From: Pocillopora verrucosa
Lineage: Eukaryota > Cnidaria > Anthozoa > Scleractinia > Pocilloporidae
Assembly: GCF_036669915.1 (NCBI RefSeq)
Contig: NC_089315.1
Location: 7,953,291-8,017,290, forward strand
DNA length: 64,000 nt
Direction: 5' to 3'
The notes below the pieces were generated by a model, which saw only the letters and a list, made by a program, of their open reading frames with translations, ran no database searches and was not told the origin of the DNA. Positions 32,893-43,297 of the stretch are shown here, piece after piece (position 1 is the stretch's first letter; each line of letters starts with the position of its first letter). The position numbers and the translations under genes were made by a program.

Positions 32893-35081
32893 CAATAAGG
32901 GAAGGGGTTAAGGCTAGGGTTAGGAAATGCATACTTGCTTTGATGTCAGTGACCCAGGACGACTTTTTTCGCGATTACAAAAACTTGACTGGCCAAGTTT
33001 TATTGAGATTAATTCATCTGTACTTGAAATCACAGCCTTCTTAAAAGATCGAAGATTTTAGTGAAATAGAATCTTGCTAAATCTCTTGCTAGAACTCAGT
33101 CTCTTGAAGAATTTCGAAAACATTTGGAAATAAATCGAAAGAAGCCAGCTACATACATCGTTAATGCAATTTAGTGGCTACTGCTGGATCTCTCCAACTG
33201 ATGTGAGAAGTCAACTATCACAATATTTGTGTTTTAAAGCTGTTTGCTAAATTTGTCTCACTTTTAGTTTAAGTGAAATTTTATGCTTCTAACTCTATAC
33301 TGGTAAAAAAAAGCCGATTTCGTCTTCGTCAACGTTTTTCAAATATTGAATCGTCACTAAAATCCCCTTCCTTAGTACAATGGGAGGTTGTCCCTTAGCT
33401 CTTACGCTCCTCTATCAATATATTCTCTAAGATAACTTATGTCCCTTATCTATTAAAAGTTTTAATCAAAATGTTGGACCAATTATTTACATTTCTAGAG
33501 CAGGAATTGTGTACTTTCTTTTGCTTTAAAAGGAAATGAAACGAATTCGATTTATATCTTAAATACTGAATTATTTTGTTTCCGTGCGGTACAATGATAG
33601 TCAGGACTGTAGTTCTATCTTTAATGAGGATGTTACAACCGTCAAGTTGCAAACAAGTTCAAGTGCACTTGGAATTCCCGGTTTAATGTGTTGTCAATTT
33701 CCCTAAGGTATGAGGAGATACGAAATTAATTTTTTTTTACTGTTATTCGTGTCTCAAACATTTTACCTTTACGTAAAATATCAAAGTTCCTATGACCAAA
33801 TATCTGGAGATACATGAGGTAAATAAAAAATTAAGCTAGTAAATAATATCTCCAGTATTTTCTCTTTTCAGAATAACTCGAGTTCTGAATCGCTAGAAGA
33901 CTACTATAACTGTCTGATTGGCGCCCTTGGTGTTTCCTACTTGTGTACTGTTAACTTTTTCACCATAATTAAAGTAAGCAATATTTAGTGTTCATGAACA
34001 GATTAAAAGATATAGATAAACTTAAAATGAAAGCAACGGAGATGCGAGCAATGTTAGCTCGCAAGTAAGTTTTGTCATGCTTGTCTGTTCTAACTTAATC
34101 AACAATGTAAGTCGCTCATTTTCTTATTTTAGGTATCATTTTAATTTGCTCAAATAATACGTAGAGTGTAGATCAAAAAGAAGACTGCATCACCTCGAGA
34201 CGTTCCGCCATTCTCGTGAGTTTCTGTTTTATTGTTATGTTAAGAATACAACGATAATACAAGCTGTAATCCAGTACTGAACAGGTGCAAAACTCTATCG
34301 GTCAAGAAATCAAATTAAAAGCTCGTAGACCGTATTTCACGCAGTAGAAACCACAATAACTGAGAACAAAATTGTGGGAATGTTCAATGAATTTCGAGGC
34401 GTGGATTTTTCCGTTTCGAGAAAAGCGCAAAGAAGAATCAATTTGGATTCACTAAAGGAAAATATCCTTTATTTTATGTTTTCCTTGAAAACTGAATATT
34501 TGCTTTTGAGGAATCTGCCGCACTTAATGGCTGTGGGTACAAAAACTCTTTTATCGGCGTCCATCCGGTTATAACCCCTAAGGATATCGGTAATACTGGT
34601 CAGGCTCTACTTAAGAAACAGTATTACCAACCGCATTACCCTCGATACTATTTTTCTGAAAAGGTTTTGCATTTGCTTGAGTACATCAAGCTCCTTCTGA
34701 TAATTGTTGTGTAAAAAAACCTAACTGTATATTTGTGGTTCCACTTGAACTTCGGTTTTTAGGCCGAAAAAGAATCCTAAGTGTATATCAAGTGTTAGTT
34801 TTATCCGTGTAACAAGATCATTAAAAGACGGAATTAGTTTGCCATTTTACCTCGGGGCCTAACGGAAATGAAAACTGAATGTGATTCCTATACCTAAACA
34901 TTATAAGAGTCTTTATCACATCCAAAAATATTTATCTTGGTCTTTAATATCCGGTTTTCTAAACAACTATTGTATTGGTGTCACGAATTGTCAACTTGAC
35001 AAGATTGTATGAAGTTGTGCAACGCATCGAGCGATTACCATCCGCAGAGCGAAACCATTGAATGTTCTAATTCACTTCCTA
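32893..35081. other. intergenic between the two receptors of unit B
   Basis: No gene seen. The sequence matches 22993-26234 of unit A minus the A-specific insertions, and its last part holds the promoter of the second receptor. Conservation between A and B across this non-coding stretch reflects recent duplication and need not mean constraint. Confidence 0.5.
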
Positions 35082-36011
35082 ATGGAAAACACGAGCTTAA
35101 GTCTCGAGCCTCATGAGGTAACTGAGTGCACTGCGTACATATACATGTTCGTGAACCTTAGATCCGACTGGATAATCTTTTTAACTATCGCTTTCAATGT
35201 TGCTATTTGTTTAATGGCAATCGTGGGAAATGCACTTATCTTGGTGGCTCTTCAGTCGGACTCTCACCTTTTTCCAACATCAAGGATGTTATTTCGCTCT
35301 CTGGCATCAACTGATCTTTGCGTTGGTCTTATTTCTCAACCTTGCTTTGGAATCTTCTTATTTTCGGTGATTACAAATCGTATGCGCATTTGTGAGATAA
35401 CAGAAGGTATCCTGCATGCCAGTAGCGCGGTACTTTGTGGTATATCTCTTTCCAATCTGACCGCAATAAGTGTGGACAGACTTCTCGCTCTGCAACTAGG
35501 GCTGAGGTACAGACAAATTGTGACTGTTCCACGAGTTCGCGGAGTTATTGCTCTCTCTTGGCTGGTGTATACGTCACTTGGCTTGCTATACTACTTGAAC
35601 GTAGATATTTATTTGATTGTTTTGCCAATAAACACACTCTTATGTATTATTCCCTTAATAGTTTGCTACATGAAAATCGTTGTCACAATGCGTCTTCGTC
35701 AAGCTCGGATTTACGAACGGGCACAACTGAATAATGTCAATCCAGGCCGTCTGCAAATGTACCAAAAAACAGTAACTTATTCAATGTGGGTTTCGCTTGC
35801 AATAATATTCTTTTATCTTCCATTTATGGTTGTCATAGTTTTCAGATTGATTCACGGAAACAGTCTTTCTCTTGTGCGTGTAGAAGGCCTCGCGGCATGT
35901 TTGGTTTTCCTTAACTCATCGCTGGACCCATTTATTTACTGCTGGAAGATCAAAGAAGTGAGACAAGCTGTGAAGATGACGGTCAGACGCTGTTGGCCTC
36001 TCTCTACGTAG
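35082..36011 (+). CDS. class A orphan GPCR, second receptor of unit B
   Basis: The single exon encodes 309 residues, starting at the first ATG of the frame (MENTSLSLEP, with an N-glycosylation sequon NTS). TM1 has MAIVGNALILVAL. TM2 has SLASTDLCVGL. A Cys (RICEI) precedes TM3, and SVDRLLALQLGLRYR replaces DRY. The third loop is MRLRQARIYERAQ. TM6 (MWVSLAIIFFYLPF) lacks CWxP, and TM7 reads NSSLDPFIYCWK, so NPxxY appears as DPFIY. It is the intact paralogue of the pseudogene at 26235 and a distinct subfamily from the receptors at 19415, 22072 and 31975. Ligand and coupling are unknown. Confidence 0.88.
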   Translation: MENTSLSLEPHEVTECTAYIYMFVNLRSDWIIFLTIAFNVAICLMAIVGNALILVALQSDSHLFPTSRMLFRSLASTDLCVGLISQPCFGIFLFSVITNRMRICEITEGILHASSAVLCGISLSNLTAISVDRLLALQLGLRYRQIVTVPRVRGVIALSWLVYTSLGLLYYLNVDIYLIVLPINTLLCIIPLIVCYMKIVVTMRLRQARIYERAQLNNVNPGRLQMYQKTVTYSMWVSLAIIFFYLPFMVVIVFRLIHGNSLSLVRVEGLAACLVFLNSSLDPFIYCWKIKEVRQAVKMTVRRCWPLST

Positions 36012-36616
36012 AAATAGCGCCTGGCATAGTTATCGAGAAAATGATCTTATTTTGTCCTTTTAACTCTTAGCAATGGGTCATATTTTTTTATCTACCGAGT
36101 CTTTGATGTGTATGTCGCTAATTTAATGAGGAGTGAAATTTTTTTCCTGGCGTCGGGTAATTGAGTCGAATAAGATAGCAGTCAATAAAAAACTGGAATT
36201 GGTCGATTATTTGAGTTTTAGAGGACCCAACAGTTTTTTCGCTTTCCATCCAGTTTCTACTTCTAAGTATAACACAACGAAACGCATGCGCATTAAGAAA
36301 TGTTGCTGCCATAAGAATGAGAACTGTAAAACTTTGGCTTATATTGTAAATCAAGAGACTCAAATCTCTTGAGAAAATCAACTGCTAAATGGTCGGAATG
36401 GTTGTAAAAATATTCGTTTATAACAAGGACAAAAACCAAAATTTTTACTGCACATTTGTGAGTTCCTTTCAACTGTACAATTAGTTATCTATCAGTGACC
36501 GCCACATAATAAAAATCTTGCGTGTCACCCTCAACATTATCAAACATAATATCTTCTAATTGATAAATTTACTTTTAACAGTATTGAATTGTATCTCGTA
36601 CCTAGCAAGCTGGTTG

Positions 36617-37637
36617 CATATACATCTCCCAACAGAGATAATCACACATATCCACTAGTATTTGTTCATTGGTGCATCCCAGTCACCAATCTTCCTCCAA
36701 TTTAATTTAATTTATTTACTTCTATAGCGCCCTTTAAAATTTATATGATCAAAGGCGCTTTACAATTAGTGTCTCTTCCACCCATCCCACCCCAGGGGAG
36801 GACATCCACCACACAGTAATCTCGTGCGTGGGAAATTAACGTCTCCTACCCCAACCCTGCAGGAGACGGGGCCTACGGTTTTACGTCCTATCCGAGAAGA
36901 CGAAGCAATGTGAGTGAAGCGTCTTGCTTAAGGACATAACGTCATGCCCCAGCCAGGACTTGAACCCAGGCCGTCGGACCCAGAGTCCAGCACACTGACC
37001 ACTGGACTACTCTCGCCTCACATAACACGCCCCAAATAAATTCAAAACGAGAGAAAACAGGCTTTAAAAGTCAAGGAAGACTAAGGAACACTTTCTTTCT
37101 GTGTTTGAAGTCAAAGTTACTCAATAATTAAATAAGGGAAAGGTTTCCTCCAATTTTCTCCAAAACTGCCACCGTGTTGAATTCCCTCATTTGTTCTCTT
37201 TCACTGTTGAACGGCCAAAAGACAGAGGTTTCAATAAAGCCGGTTACTGTCGGTTTACCGCCGCCTATAGGACCCCTCCTTTCCTGCCATCTGTTTCGCA
37301 TGTGAGTAGGCTATTTAGTTTGGGTTTTACCCGACGACCTTTTCTAGACATGGCTGCCAATTACACTACCAGCTGCAGCTTATTGAAAAAGTTATTAAAA
37401 CCCCTGCCTAAAAAAACCGTCTGAAAACGGACGCAGGTGATCCTAATCAAAGGGAAACAAAGGGAGACGTCAAAAATTATATGCAAGTGTTCGAAATTAA
37501 ATCAGACGAACCTATCCAAAACGGATGCGAGTGTCCAAAATCAGATGAATCGTCCGATAGTGAACTGAAGTATCCGAAATCGAACAGAGTAATTGTCTAC
37601 ACGAACGAATTTGAAATAAAATTTTCCTTTTCCGTAT
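36617..37637 (+). repeat. dispersed segment, copy 2 (SINE-interrupted)
   Basis: This copy is direct relative to copy 1 and inverted relative to the copies at 42663-43297 and 56346-56900. It contains a short frame of 24 codons starting MAANYT at about 37351. The SINE at 36699-37032 splits it. Copies 2 and 3 flank the homeobox gene as an inverted pair. Confidence 0.75.
36699..37032 (-). mobile_element. tRNA-derived SINE, present only in unit B
   Basis: On the minus strand the head has an A-box (GTGGTCAGTGTGCTGG) and a B-box (GGTTCAAGTCC). A GC-rich body follows, then a tail with AAAGCGCCTTTGATCATATA ending in AAATAAATTAAATTAAA. The aligned site in unit A (28532-28545) is uninterrupted, so the insertion came after the A/B duplication. 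It is the best-preserved SINE in the window. Confidence 0.85.
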
Positions 37638-39470
37638 AATCTATTCCGCGTGTAAATGCAGAATTCGTCATTATTGTGGTAGAAAGGTCTACTTTACATG
37701 TTTTTAATCTTACTTAACTATTGACTGTTACCCTTTTTTTTCTAAACAGGAGAAAGAAATGTTTCCACAATTTTCTCATTTTTTTTATCATGAACAAGAC
37801 CAGATCAAAGGGTCTAAATTATTGAAATTTCTTTCCCGTTTCCAAATCGTAGGTATAATCTATTGATAATAACGAGGCATATCAAACTCATGGGGTACAA
37901 ATAGTCTTAACATGAATGTAGTGACCACGCCCACTTCAACGCCCCACTCAAATCGAGTGTAATTTTCGAATGTTTTACCATTGTGCGGATTCTCTACGGA
38001 AAAAGCACTCAGTGTACCTCTGAAATATTAAACTGTAATATTGTGGCTTTCTATTTCAGTAATTTTCTAACTTGAAGGTAAAGTTTTTCCCTCGTCATTT
38101 TTTCCTTTTCTCCGAGCGGTTGCGTGAAATTAACAAGGCGTTTTTGATCAAAACACGACCGAGCGAAGGGTCTCGGGCGATATCTCTTTTACGCAGGCGC
38201 AAATTTAAAATGTACTGCCAGAATCAAGAAGAGGAAAAAATTTCCTTTTTTTTGATATGTAAAGTATCGAACAAAAAGCAGATTTACCCTCGTCAAATGG
38301 CGTTTCAAAACAGCTGTATCTTCCTCCTTTTGATTTTTTCCTGTTTGTAATCGTGAAAGCAGTAGGAGAGGGTTTGGGAAACTCAGAAAGCGCTTCGGAA
38401 ATTAATCTGCCATCGTTTACTTACAAGATAAACAAGTAAGATTTGTGAAGTTCGTTGAAGTATGAAGTCTAAATAAATGCCTTTTTAAAGCTTGTTTGCT
38501 GGATTTTTCGTAAACTTCTCTGATTAATTTTTCGTTTCAGCTTACTAATCTATACTATTTCAAAGCAATGCAAAGACGAAGACGGAGAACCATGAGTCGG
38601 TCCTTTCAACAATCGTAAACAAAGTGTTTGAGCAATCAGGTATACGAGGAGCAATAATCAATAGTCGCATATCAGAAGTCTTCAGAATGAAAATATTCTG
38701 TCTTCAAAGAGCTGTCAAGAAAGCTAGTAATCGTGGTGGAAGGCAATTAAATGCACCTCTTAGCAAGTTGGAAACGGGCCCTCGGTATCTATTTAATATC
38801 ATATCGATCTCAATATCATACAGTTTTGTATCTTTCTTCCGTGGATTTGCCTTTCTAACGGGGGTGTATGTTGAGTATTCATTGCAAAATCGCTTTGTTT
38901 TTTCTATTTCCCTCTTTGGCCTGTCCGCCATTTTGAAAATTCGTAAAGGAGAGCATGCGCATTACGTGGGGTTAGTGGTTGCGTACAACTGGAACAGAGA
39001 AAAACAAATGTTCGTCGCACTGGGGAAAGAGTTTGATATGACTATATACAGATTACGATCGTAAGAATAAAAAAACGTTGAAAGAAGCGATGACAAATGG
39101 GAATCGTAGACCACATAACTCGATAGCAACGTAACACGAAGCTGGGAGAGTCATTCAAGCGATCTTCAGTTAGGAATTGCCATTTCAAGGAACACAAAAA
39201 AGCTGGGTAACGCGAGAGAAATTCACCGAAAATTAACCAAACTGATGTTAAGGCAACTCAGTTATATTTTTTATTTCGACCATATGTGCTCATTAATTAT
39301 GATAATTACTTATTTGATCACCTCATGCGCAAAAAATAAGTGTTTCTCGAATCTCTTATGTTTCCTACAGCTTAATTTGAAAACTATGATTTTTTTTTTT
39401 ATTTTTCGGTTGCTACTTGGAATTAGGATAGTAAAATTAGTGTTTAAAATCTTGATGGTGGTCGCATTGT
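37638..39470. other. intergenic, unit B to homeobox gene 3' side
   Basis: No recognised gene. An open frame at 38624-39064 (+) has its first ATG near 38688 and would encode a protein with one hydrophobic stretch; I find no family resemblance. Inside it, at about 38927-38960, are CGCCATTTTG (YY1-like) and GCATGCGCA (NRF-1-like) motifs, which suggests promoter-type rather than coding sequence. Confidence 0.45.
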
Positions 39471-40692
39471 CTAATAAGGCTGGTGTCTTCGATAACTGCG
39501 TCCAAGGGGTTGTCTGGCGTACTTAGCAGCATACTTTGTCCTCGGGGGCCTCTCCTGGTTCAGTTCAGGTCTTTGAAAGTACAAACTCCTTCTCATCTGA
39601 TTTGACTGGAATGGTGAGTTACAAACCCCAGAGAAATGCTTTTGTAGGAGGTGAGGTGGGTTTTCTAGCCGCCGAAATAACTCGGTGAAGTATGCACGTT
39701 CATCAAGTCCTCGAGCTTTAATGCGGTCATATGATCCTACATGGATTCTGCTGCAGTGACGGTCACAAGACATTTTTGGATTGGAATGGAGGACTGCTTG
39801 TGAATTTTTCTCGACTTGCTTTCTTTTCTCAGCTGATTGATTTTGAAACCAGGTCTGAAATAAAAGACAAAAACATATTAGCGGTTGGAATATCTAGAAC
39901 TTGAAATATGCTTTCTTTAAGTTAAGGTTTAGAAGACTCATTGAAGTTTTGTGTAAGTCAAGGGCGCGCACGATCAAGACACTTTACAATAGTTGCTCTA
40001 TGCTCAGAGAATGATCATCCAATTCAAACAAAACCAACGAATTTAACATTAATTACCATTTATTGACGATGAAACTGGACTTTTATTTTCGAAATTATTT
40101 CGACGCCTTGGAAGGAGTTGTTTCACGCTTTTATTAAAACTCGTTTCAGCTCTTACTTTTTTATTGTTTCACATTTTCTTGGTGCCCGAACTACTGTACT
40201 CAAAAAGATAAGTAATGAATACTTTTAACTTACTTGTTGACTTTTTGCCGAAATGCCAGTTGATCCCATCGGTTCATCCACCTTTGCAGAGAATGAATAT
40301 GGTTGCCACTTGAACACTGTCTCTACCTTTGGTCCTTCATTTGACAAAAATGCTGCGCAGTGTCTTCTGGTCCACGGCAGTTTCCCGGATTGTCTTGACA
40401 CAGGGTCGTTTTCGCTGTCATTACTGGAGAATGTGCAGTCAGAGGAGGGAGAAGAGCCTGGACAGGAATGATTACAAACGCTGCAGGAACTTGCTTTACA
40501 ATGACTAGAACTGTATCCACTCTGTCCTTCCACCATTACTGAGATAAAAGAGGTTACCAAGTATAATCAGCCAGAACTGTACGAACTAGGAAATTCGGCG
40601 TCTTCGTGTAGCATCATGACTTAAAACTTGAAGTAGTGGTATTTTGAAAACATAATTTGGTTGGATGCAAGAGGGGGGTGCAATGTTTATTA

Positions 40693-40724
<32 letters not shown>

Positions 40725-41690
40725 GTTTTTAAAGTCAAAACTAGCAGCAAGTAGTTGAATTACTTGTGCAATATACATAATTTACAATAATTTAAAAAGC
40801 ATATATTACAAAAAGTATAATCGTATAATAATGAATTCTAAGTATAAACAATTAAAAATATTAATAATAATAATAATACTTTGATTTATATTTGCTCTTT
40901 TGCTGCATAGTGCGCTATGAAGGAATTTTGAGACCTTTGGGTTTTGATACCAGGCATAGCAAACATTCGCTTATTCCTTAGGTTGTACTGAGAGGCATTC
41001 TTGCGCGCAGGTGGCCAGTCAGCTAGTCAAGAAATGACTTTAGATATGCGAAGTAAAGATAAATCTTGAATACAATAATCATTAAAACGTATCTAGGTTA
41101 AGAGTGTTCCATCATTTATTTTAAAAATCACGGCAAGAAATTAGCTTTAACGAACGCAATCTGAAACTTGCTCCTAGTAAACTGTAGTGATTCTTTTGAT
41201 TGGCTTTGTTGCAAACTTTGATTAGTAAAAGTCCATTTTACAGTCGCGTGCTTGGTTGCCAAGCATTTTAACAGGAGTAAGGCTTTGGGTGACCTTGTTA
41301 TGATACAAACCTTGCTGCTTTTCATATGTAAACTGTTTTGGTATTCTGCTAACTAGATGCTGGTCTCTATCTCAACAAGGTCATCTTCAGCCTCACTCCA
41401 TATTAAAGGCTTGGCAATTAAGCGCACAACTGTAAAATGGCCTCTTTAACCTTCTACTATATAATAGGGCATTCAATGTATTGATAAATTTGTTTCAACT
41501 TACCAGAGTTAGAGAAATGTTTGACAGTCTCAACTGTATCTTCCAGACCAAGGATTTTGCAGATTGAAAAGGAAAGTGGTTTGGTTGTAGGCGGTAAGGA
41601 AGGTGCATCAGTGGACGCCATTAAGCGAAGGGCGGAGACAGATGATTCCATGGGTGTAACGGCAACAGTTTTCGGGTGATTGCTCTTCAT
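39471..41690 (-). CDS. divergent homeobox protein with N-terminal EH1 motif (3 exons)
   Basis: Three exons join in phase: 41690-41504 (ATG to G|GTAAGT), 40538-40234 (TTTTATCTCAG acceptor, CAA|GTAAGT donor) and 39854-39471 (TTTTATTTCAG acceptor), giving 291 residues. Residues 41-47 (FSICKIL) form an engrailed-homology-1 motif, a Groucho/TLE co-repressor docking site. The homeodomain spans about 119-178: Phe8 (F126), Phe20 (F138), a GISAKSQQ turn before helix 3, then TWFQNQSAEKRK with Trp48, Phe49 and Asn51. The normally conserved Arg5 is Cys123 and Arg53 is Ser171. The intron between homeodomain positions 46 and 47 is a known homeobox intron site. The C-terminal 115 residues are basic and unrecognised. 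Likely a nuclear repressor-type factor of the ANTP/NK or PRD-like groups; the class cannot be set by eye. Intron 1 contains a LINE fragment. Confidence 0.75.
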
Positions 41691-42275
41691 CCTGGTACTG
41701 ACTGACAGACAGACTGCTGTTGATCCGAGAGAGCTTCCATTTTATATCGTTGGTCACCCGACGGTTCGCCGATCATTTTCTTTATAGCGAACCGACAAAC
41801 GCGGAGCGGTTATTTTGAAGGATTTGAAAGAATATCAGCTAAAACAATTGCACGGCCGGAATAGATGAAAAAAAATTGACTTGTGATCGGGCGCAATTCG
41901 GTATTGTTAAAATCACGCACAATTAATTTCAATTTACATTTAAACTTTCAAAACTCGCTAGTTGATTAAATAGATTTCTATGTTCACAGTAGAACCTCTC
42001 AGCGGCTAGAAATGGCCCCATTCACTTGAAATTTTTTGGGGGCCTCTGAAACATAGTTGCCAGCCTCAGATTAAAAAAGAATTTCATAACCTGCGGGCCG
42101 TGGGAACGATAAGTCATACACGGACAAAGGGTGCGAGGGTGTTGCCGTATGCCGGCACTTGCTGCATCTCATCACAAAAGGATAAGAATACTTGGAAAAA
42201 GTTTTTGAAACCATTATGGGCCAACTGTTATCATAACACGACGCTTTCCTTTTAAGTCATTGTATTTAGCTGTTG
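40391..42275. repeat. duplicated homeobox-promoter segment, copy 2
   Basis: This is the counterpart of 28918-30280. It covers part of exon 2, intron 1, exon 1 and the 5' flank of the intact homeobox gene, and includes the LINE fragment at 40673-41027 that copy 1 lacks. Confidence 0.8.
40673..41027 (-). mobile_element. 5'-truncated LINE 3' end with TAA-type tail
   Basis: The insert is flanked by CAAGA at both ends (40668-40672 and 41028-41032), a 5-bp target duplication, and is absent from the aligned site near 29205. On the minus strand it encodes the tail of a LINE reverse-transcriptase ORF (YNLRNKRMF, then P.IKT...NSF) and ends in an ATT/TAA microsatellite at 40688-40733. It lies within intron 1 of the homeobox gene, in the same orientation as the gene. 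Confidence 0.75.
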
Positions 42276-42662
42276 TACGTGAAGAGTAAGTCCGCGCTTT
42301 TAGGCTTTGCCGAAGTTGATCGATTTACTTTTGATTATCCGCAAATTATTACTCTTATCAATAACAACAAACGAGGCTTTACTCTTCTGCAATTCGTTTT
42401 GTAATCAAAGAATTCAGAACTTAAGAACCTCTGAAGATAAATATAGAGAATCAAGCGACAGTCAAGAAAAATCACAATTTTTTTTTCAACTTCCATTTTA
42501 GCAAATACCTACAAAACAACGCCTCGTGTCCTCGGGCTATTTGATCATTGGTGAAAAGTCCTTTTTAGATCCATGTGGAAAATAAAATTCAAATTTCATT
42601 CTCGCGCCGTAGAAAGAGACTTAACTTTCCATTTCAGAAGCAGTTAAAAAAATAAAAGGGTT
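41691..42662. other. homeobox gene 5' flank
   Basis: Up to about 42275 the sequence matches 29665-30270 and probably includes the homeobox promoter. From 42276 to 42662 I see nothing recognisable. Confidence 0.5.
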
Positions 42663-43297
42663 GTGCGGAAAACGAAAACTTAATTTCAAATTCGTTCGTG
42701 TAAATAATTGATTTGTTCGATTCGGATACTGCCGTTCACCATAGGACGATTCATCTGACTTTGGACGCTTGCGTCTGTTTAGGATGAGTCCGTTTGATTT
42801 AATTTCGAACACTTGCATATAATTTTTGACGTCTCCCTTTGATTCCCTTTGATCAGGATCAACTGCGTACGTTTTCAGACAGTTTTTTAAATAAAGGGTT
42901 TCGACAACTTTTTTAATAAATAAGCTGCTGCTGACGATGTAATTGGCAGCCATGCCCAGTAAAGTCGTAAGGTGAAACCTAAACTGGAGAGCCTGCTCAC
43001 AGGCGAAACAGATGGCGGTAAGAAGTCCTGTAGGCGGCGGCAGATCGATGGTTACCGGCTTTTATTGAGACCTCTGTCTTTTGGCCGTTCTAAGGTGAAA
43101 GAGAAAAAATTTCCCTTGTTGAATTAGTGATTAATTTTGACTTCAAAAACAGAAAGAAAACGTTCTTTCGGCCTTCTTGACTTTTAAAGCGTATGTTCTC
43201 TCGTTTTTAATTTATTTGGAAGAAGATTGGTGACTGGGATGCACTAAGGAACAAAGAATGGTAGGCATGTATGATTCATATCTTGGAAAATATACAT
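42663..43297 (-). repeat. dispersed segment, copy 3 (inverted)
   Basis: Reverse complement of the segment at 36617-37637. On the minus strand it carries an open frame starting MAANYIVSSS at 42953, longer than the 24-codon version in copy 2. Because lengths and frames differ between copies, I do not call it a gene. Confidence 0.75.

Larger units (their letters stand above)
30778..37430 (+). repeat. segmental duplication unit B (two-receptor unit)
   Basis: The stretch aligns with unit A at 21146-28912. It carries an eight-copy minisatellite (31167-31438) where A has one copy, and a SINE at about 36699-37032. It lacks A's foldback and LTR-like insertions. Both of its receptors are open. Confidence 0.85.

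Noticed and set aside
38624..39064. Possible 146-codon gene
   Set aside because: Its annotated beginning is not an ATG, it has no recognisable domain, and it contains YY1-like and NRF-1-like promoter motifs. It is left as unannotated intergenic sequence.
42621..42953. 110-codon frame starting MAANYIVSSS
   Set aside because: It lies in a four-copy dispersed segment and its frame differs or is lost in the other copies, so coding constraint is not supported.
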